Shown: one piece after another, positions 59,561-64,000 of the stretch
Layout: each line of letters opens with the position of its first letter
Numbering within the stretch: the first letter of the stretch is position 1
Assembly: GCF_021730395.1 (NCBI RefSeq)
Contig: NC_069362.1
Span: forward strand, 68,589,501 to 68,653,500
Source of the DNA: Mercenaria mercenaria
Lineage: Eukaryota; Mollusca; Bivalvia; Venerida; Veneridae
Length of the DNA: 64,000 bases
Reading direction: 5' to 3'
The notes under the pieces: generated by a model
Databases searched by the model: none
The model's input: the letters and a program-made list of their open reading frames with translations, nothing else
Told to the model about the DNA's origin: nothing
Position numbers and translations under genes: made by a program

Positions 59561-60482
59561 TAGGGCAAGGTTTTACGTCTGCCCCAAGGTTACTTTTGAA
59601 TGAAGTAAGCAAAACCCAGAACAGAAACACAGGATTCGACATTATTTTTTAAATGTTGAAGTTAGAATTCTGTCTAATTAAACCCGTTTACTTGGGGCAC
59701 CCTAGAAAAAAATTATATTGACATTTTTATTTTGTGTTTTATAATTGTTTACCAATAATTTGATGTTCCTTTTATCAAAATTAAAGGTAAAATGAGTTCT
59801 CTGCAAACGTTTTGGATAGTGGCCATCACTTTGAAATTTGTCTCTACTTGAGCTTGAGGAGATACCATTAAGTTATACAATTTATAAAAAAAAAAACAAA
59901 AAAAAAAACGGCACGGTAAAAGTTGTTAAAAATTGCAATACAGTGCGAAACACGGTCACGTTTAAGAATATACCAAGAAAATGCCATTTTGTAAACATTA
60001 CTATTAGACATCTTATACCTTAATAAAATGTGTATTATGAAATTTTATTTCGTAGGGCTTTCAGGTCTTACAGGCCGCTATGAAAACATCAGTATTATAA
60101 TCATATAAAAATATAACTCATTTGTTCACACACCATCCCATAAATTACGGATTTAGCCCTCAATGTATACGTAATATTCTCTAACAAGTGGAAAGTACAA
60201 GATGTTGAGGAACTGAAAATAACAGTGAATTCAATTAATTTTACCAACTTTTCTGTGATTGTTACTGAAAATAAGTGATTTTCATCGACAGAATAAAACA
60301 CGAAATCAATTTAGTATTCAAATATTGTCTACTATTCCAATAAAGTTTGTCTCTCGACAGATTTTCAAATACATCTTTGTAGACTTCTTTGACATGCTGT
60401 AGATAAATTAATTTGCTACATTGTAACTCCATTTGGCTGTCTTCAAAGGAAAGATATGGACAATCAATCTATTATAAAAAAT

Positions 60483-60699
60483 GAGCCGTGCCATGTGAAA
60501 ACCAACATAGTGGCTTTGCGAACAGCATGGATCCTGACCAGCCTGTGTATCCGCGCAGACTGGTCAGGATCCATGCTGTTCGCTAACGGTTTCTCAAATT
60601 GCAATAGGTTTTGAAAGCGAAAAGCATGGATCCTGATCAGGCTGCGCGAATCCATGCTGGTCGCAAAGCCACTATGTTGGTTTTCCCATTGCACGGCTC
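60483..60699. mobile_element. GAGCC...GGCTC MITE, copy 2, with 4 bp target duplication
   Basis: 217 bp with near-perfect terminal repeats: GAGCCGTGCCATG, AAAACCAACATAGTGGCTTT and GCGA are complemented at the right end. The flanks are AAAT at 60479-60482 and 60700-60703. Frames across it are by-products. Confidence 0.85.
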
Positions 60700-61254
60700 A
60701 AATGTTTTAAATAAGACACATTGACTAATCTTGTCACAAATTGTAGGCTATGGGAGCATCTGATGACAACAAAGGGATTGTATTTTCGGAAGTTGTCATG
60801 CCGTACCAGACGATGAAATTATATTTTAAATGTCAGAATTTATCGGAAGCTTCTCATGCAAAGTTGTAAATGTATGACAAAAGATGTATACCTATATTCT
60901 GTAGTATTTAAATTATTGAAACACCATTGGTTTTCGATTTTGTGGTCATTATCACACAATAATCTTAGGAAGCTGGTGAAAATTTCAGTGTTTCGTACGT
61001 TTGGACCAATGTGGTTTGATATTAATTAATTGTTTTGCTAAATTATAATCACATCGGACACAGGCCCACATTTGTAGATGCTGCTCACAAAATCAATCAT
61101 CTTCATATGAAAATGGAGAATAGAAACTAGCGTCGTAGGTAATACAGTTAGCTGGAAATAAAAGAATAGTTACGGACATATAATTTGTAATGTATTTACA
61201 TCTTGGCTCACCCCATCAAAGGCGTAAAGTACCAGAACAAGAACGACAAATAGC

Positions 61255-61395
61255 GCGCCGATACGAAAAATAGAACCAATACGAAAAATAGAAACGAAAA
61301 ATAGAACCAATGCGAAAAATAGAACCAATACGAAAAATAGAAACGAAAAATAGAACCAATACGAAAAATAGAACCAATACGAAAATATATACTAA
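61255..61395. repeat. Minisatellite of 15 bp units with shorter variants
   Basis: Units of the type AATAGAACCAATACGAAA, alternating with a shorter AATAGAAACGAAA. Confidence 0.85.
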
Positions 61396-61401
61396 TGCGA
61401 C

Positions 61402-61500
61402 AATTTATTTGGGTTTACGGCGCACCAACACAGTATAGGTTATATGGCGCCAAACAGGACTACAAATTTTGGTTCCACATCTCATTTACATCGGAATGAA
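61402..61500. repeat. Dispersed repeat, GGCGCACCAACACAG family, copy 2
   Basis: Close match to 30085-30183 (about 95 percent by eye). Here the sequence continues into an additional stretch to about 61620 before the LINE relic begins. Confidence 0.75.
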
Positions 61501-61659
61501 AACATGAGGTATGGAATCAAAATTTGCATACCTGCTGGAATCACAGAGTTACAGCAAAACCAAGTGTTAAGACCCTATTAGTTGCCTCTTACGATCATGC
61601 AAGGGTAAGGCAGTGGTTCCAATTCTTTTCATACACAGATCGTCACAGAACCACATACA

Positions 61660-62643
61660 GTATATTTGTCGTATTGGCGCCCTATGGCAGATCCTGTCAA
61701 TTTCTTCATGTGCCGAAAAGTGGCTAGTGACTTTCAATCTTTCAAAATCAGAATCTCTGCTAGTCTCAAGTAAAAAGAATTGTCAACCTCACCCATCCCT
61801 CCAAATGTTCAATCAGCATATACCTGAAGTAATCTAACATAAACTTCTGGGCATCTTCCTGTCAAATGACTGCTGTTGCACTCTCATACCGGTCTCATTG
61901 TAGAAAAAGCATGGAAAAGTGTTAATAATATGCGCAAACCAAAATTTTCATTGGACCGTCGATCCTTTGAAACAATGTATACTTCCTTAGTAAGACTTAT
62001 CCTCGAATATGCTAATGTCGTATGGAGCAACTGTACAAAATATTAATTCGATCAACTAGACAAAATACAATATGAATGTGCGCTCATCACCTCAGGTACT
62101 ACCAGACTTGTTTCCTTGGAAATTTTTTTATGGAGAAGTAGCTTGGGAAACCCTCTTAGACAGACTAATTATTCTCTTTAAAATGAAGTCTAATATAACT
62201 TACCTATCTTCTCTTGTCCCTGAGCAGGGTGATTCACGTTACAATTTAAGAAACTCTGAAGATATTCATATCGTTCCTGCCAGAACCTCTTTATATTATA
62301 ATTGGAACCTACTGGCACCTGCAATACGCAACTCCAAAACGTTATCATAGTTTAAAAACAACCGTCATATTAATATTACTTTGGCGACAGGAAACTCCAA
62401 GTGCTCCATAAATGTAATTCACTTAATCATCACCTTTTCTGCTACTCCCTTATGCCGATGAAGTCCACTACTTTTTTTGAGTGTCTACTTCTTTCTGCCT
62501 GTCATAACGATCAATTAGATAATCTGCAGAGATCTGATATTGACCCGATTTTATTTGGTTACCCTAACCTTTCTGATCAGGAAAACACTACCATATTTTG
62601 AAATGTACTTGCCTACATATCAGATAGCAAGAGATTCCTTTAG
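61660..62643 (+). pseudogene. LINE 3 relic: C-terminal half of a reverse transcriptase ORF
   Basis: Frames shift repeatedly, but the order of motifs is that of a Jockey/CR1-like ORF2 end: EKWLVTFNLSKSESLLV, HKLLGIFLS, a SLVRLILEYANVVWSNC motif, DKIQYE, then YLSSLVPEQ, RYNLRNSEDIH, the Cys/His-type C-terminus starting LHKCNSLNHHLF, and a final AYISDSKRFL. Clearly dead, without endonuclease or catalytic core. It is not from the LINE 1/2 family. Confidence 0.75.
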
Positions 62644-64000
62644 TTTCCTAAGACGGTTTCACCCTTTCTCTCCTTTCTTCTATTTTTGTCTAATTGTCAA
62701 GTCACATGTATCGTAAGTTTCCAGCATTTTCGTCTTTACAATTATATTCAATTATATTGTTACTTAAGACTACATTCATTTTCCCGGTACAGTCAATTAA
62801 GAGCTCAAGTATTTGCACACATTATTTAGCCCGCAAAGGAGAAGAATTCTATAAGACTATGTGTCATAAGGTCATCTTATGCTGAGACTAACAGGGACCT
62901 GTTGCAATTAAAGACGCTCCGGACGGTCCTCTTTGGTTGGTGAGTGCGTAGGCTTCAAAAGCGAAATGATATTTCAGATTCTGTCGGAATTTAACTAGAT
63001 CTACGTTCTCTGAGACTGACATCGTGAATCTTAAACATCTCTGTTGGAATGAACAACAACCTATCGGCAACAAAAATTGGGCAAGAAACATACCTGTTTA
63101 GTATCAGCCGTTCCACTTTCCGTCACCCTAGTCACTATCAGTTTTCTAAAATTTTGACAGTAAGCAAATACGCTAATATCGTGTATCAATATTTTTCGCT
63201 TTTCGCGTTGTAATTCCTTATGATTTTGCATGTTGCAGTCATCATAGTGAAAACTCTTGCTGTTTTCCCTAGTTGACGCTTGTAGCTTTTTAAATGTCAG
63301 ATTTTATCATTCAAAAAGTTTTCTTGTTACTGTCTTAAAGCTTCTGCCGTTTGCAATTCATTTTTTACTTAATAGATCTGATAAATGTTGGAATAGCTCT
63401 CTATCTGGACTTTAATCAGTACGAGGGCACTAATTAAACATTCTTATATGATTTTATACATTTCCTTGCGTGTGGAAAGAACATGCTTAATGTCTTAATG
63501 CTAAACCTATACCTTCGCCATTCTAAAGATAAGATTACAAAGTTTTTTATGTATAAATTGCGTGATATTACAAAATATCTTGTGCTTCTGCACATATCTT
63601 ACCTTTGCTAGAATAAAGCTTGATTAACTCGGCGGAAGTTCGTTTATCTGTGAAGACGATTCATCGTGTTCGCACGACTCAGTTAATTACATATTATCAT
63701 TAAATGTATCTGATACCTAAAATGCTAATTTGTTATAAGGACAATCCAAAGGACAACACAACTAAAGAAATATTTTCAGTTTGAATTTATCAGGAAAGAT
63801 AAAGCAAATATATGTTATTGAGTATACGAAACCTGCTTAAATATAACTTAATCTTATCTTCAACCTGAGAGAGCAGACTCATGGTTAAAGCAACACAAAT
63901 TCAGGACGGAATGACGGTCGAAATCCATGTACTATTCAGTTACACGTGCAATGTTGATACTTTCTATCGTTTTTTTTTTCCAAATTAAACATGACATATT
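62644..64000. other. Intergenic; dispersed block copy 3 at 63380-63720
   Basis: 63380-63720 matches the blocks at 43.5 and 53.9 kb (TATAAATTGCGTGATATTAC, GCTTGATTAACTCGGCGGAAG, GTGAAGACGATTC). Otherwise I see no gene. Confidence 0.45.

Noticed and set aside
1-64000. CRISPR array, bacterial operons or integrated virus-like element
   Set aside because: The tandem arrays have no spacer pattern; gene structure is intron-bearing and eukaryotic; I saw no capsid, envelope or LTR-type gene.

Overview
The window is AT-rich eukaryotic DNA, most likely from a bivalve mollusc, with a venerid-type clam as my best guess. The evidence is short exons with GT-AG introns, tRNA-derived SINEs with a mollusc-type body (the stretch around 10.96-11.09 kb is one I recognise from clam genomes), LINEs with an endonuclease and reverse transcriptase, many foldback elements and MITEs, and several minisatellites. 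I see no bacterial operons, CRISPR array or rRNA. Species is inference; no search was run.

The main host content is a cluster of ependymin-related (EPDR) secreted-protein genes in the left 32 kb. Gene A (minus, coding exons at 2931-2800 and 730-620) runs off the left edge. Gene B (minus, 16982-12459) has four recognisable coding exons, but I could not find its third or last exon. Gene C (plus, 23153-27418) is complete: six coding exons joining in phase to 225 residues. Two relics accompany them. At 5.29-6.85 kb a copy of the gene B locus has lost everything between the middle of exon 1 and the 3' flank. At 31.85 kb there is an orphan copy of the last exon of gene C.

A second host gene (gene D, minus, 36423-33547) shows its last two exons: a conserved N-terminal segment followed by a long Lys/Arg-rich, low-complexity tail with an 11-residue repeat. 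I do not recognise its function.

The rest is mostly repeats. Two LINEs (7.16-9.41 kb plus; 46.61-50.56 kb minus) each sit inside a tandem array and are flanked by unusually long duplications (57 bp and about 109 bp). A third LINE relic lies at 61.7-62.6 kb, and a Penelope-like GIY-YIG remnant at 4.2-4.5 kb. DNA elements include a 440 bp MITE with a 9 bp duplication, three TTAA-flanked MITEs (one with its empty site preserved in a paralogous block), two 4 bp-duplication MITEs, a 2.9 kb element with terminal inverted repeats of about 580 bp, and a 1 kb foldback element whose left arm has expanded into a 45/53 bp tandem array. Minisatellites lie at 0.75-2.66, 13.7-14.5, 32.4-33.2, 44.0-44.9, 46.2-46.6 and 61.25-61.4 kb. 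From about 40.8 to 64 kb I found no convincing host gene.
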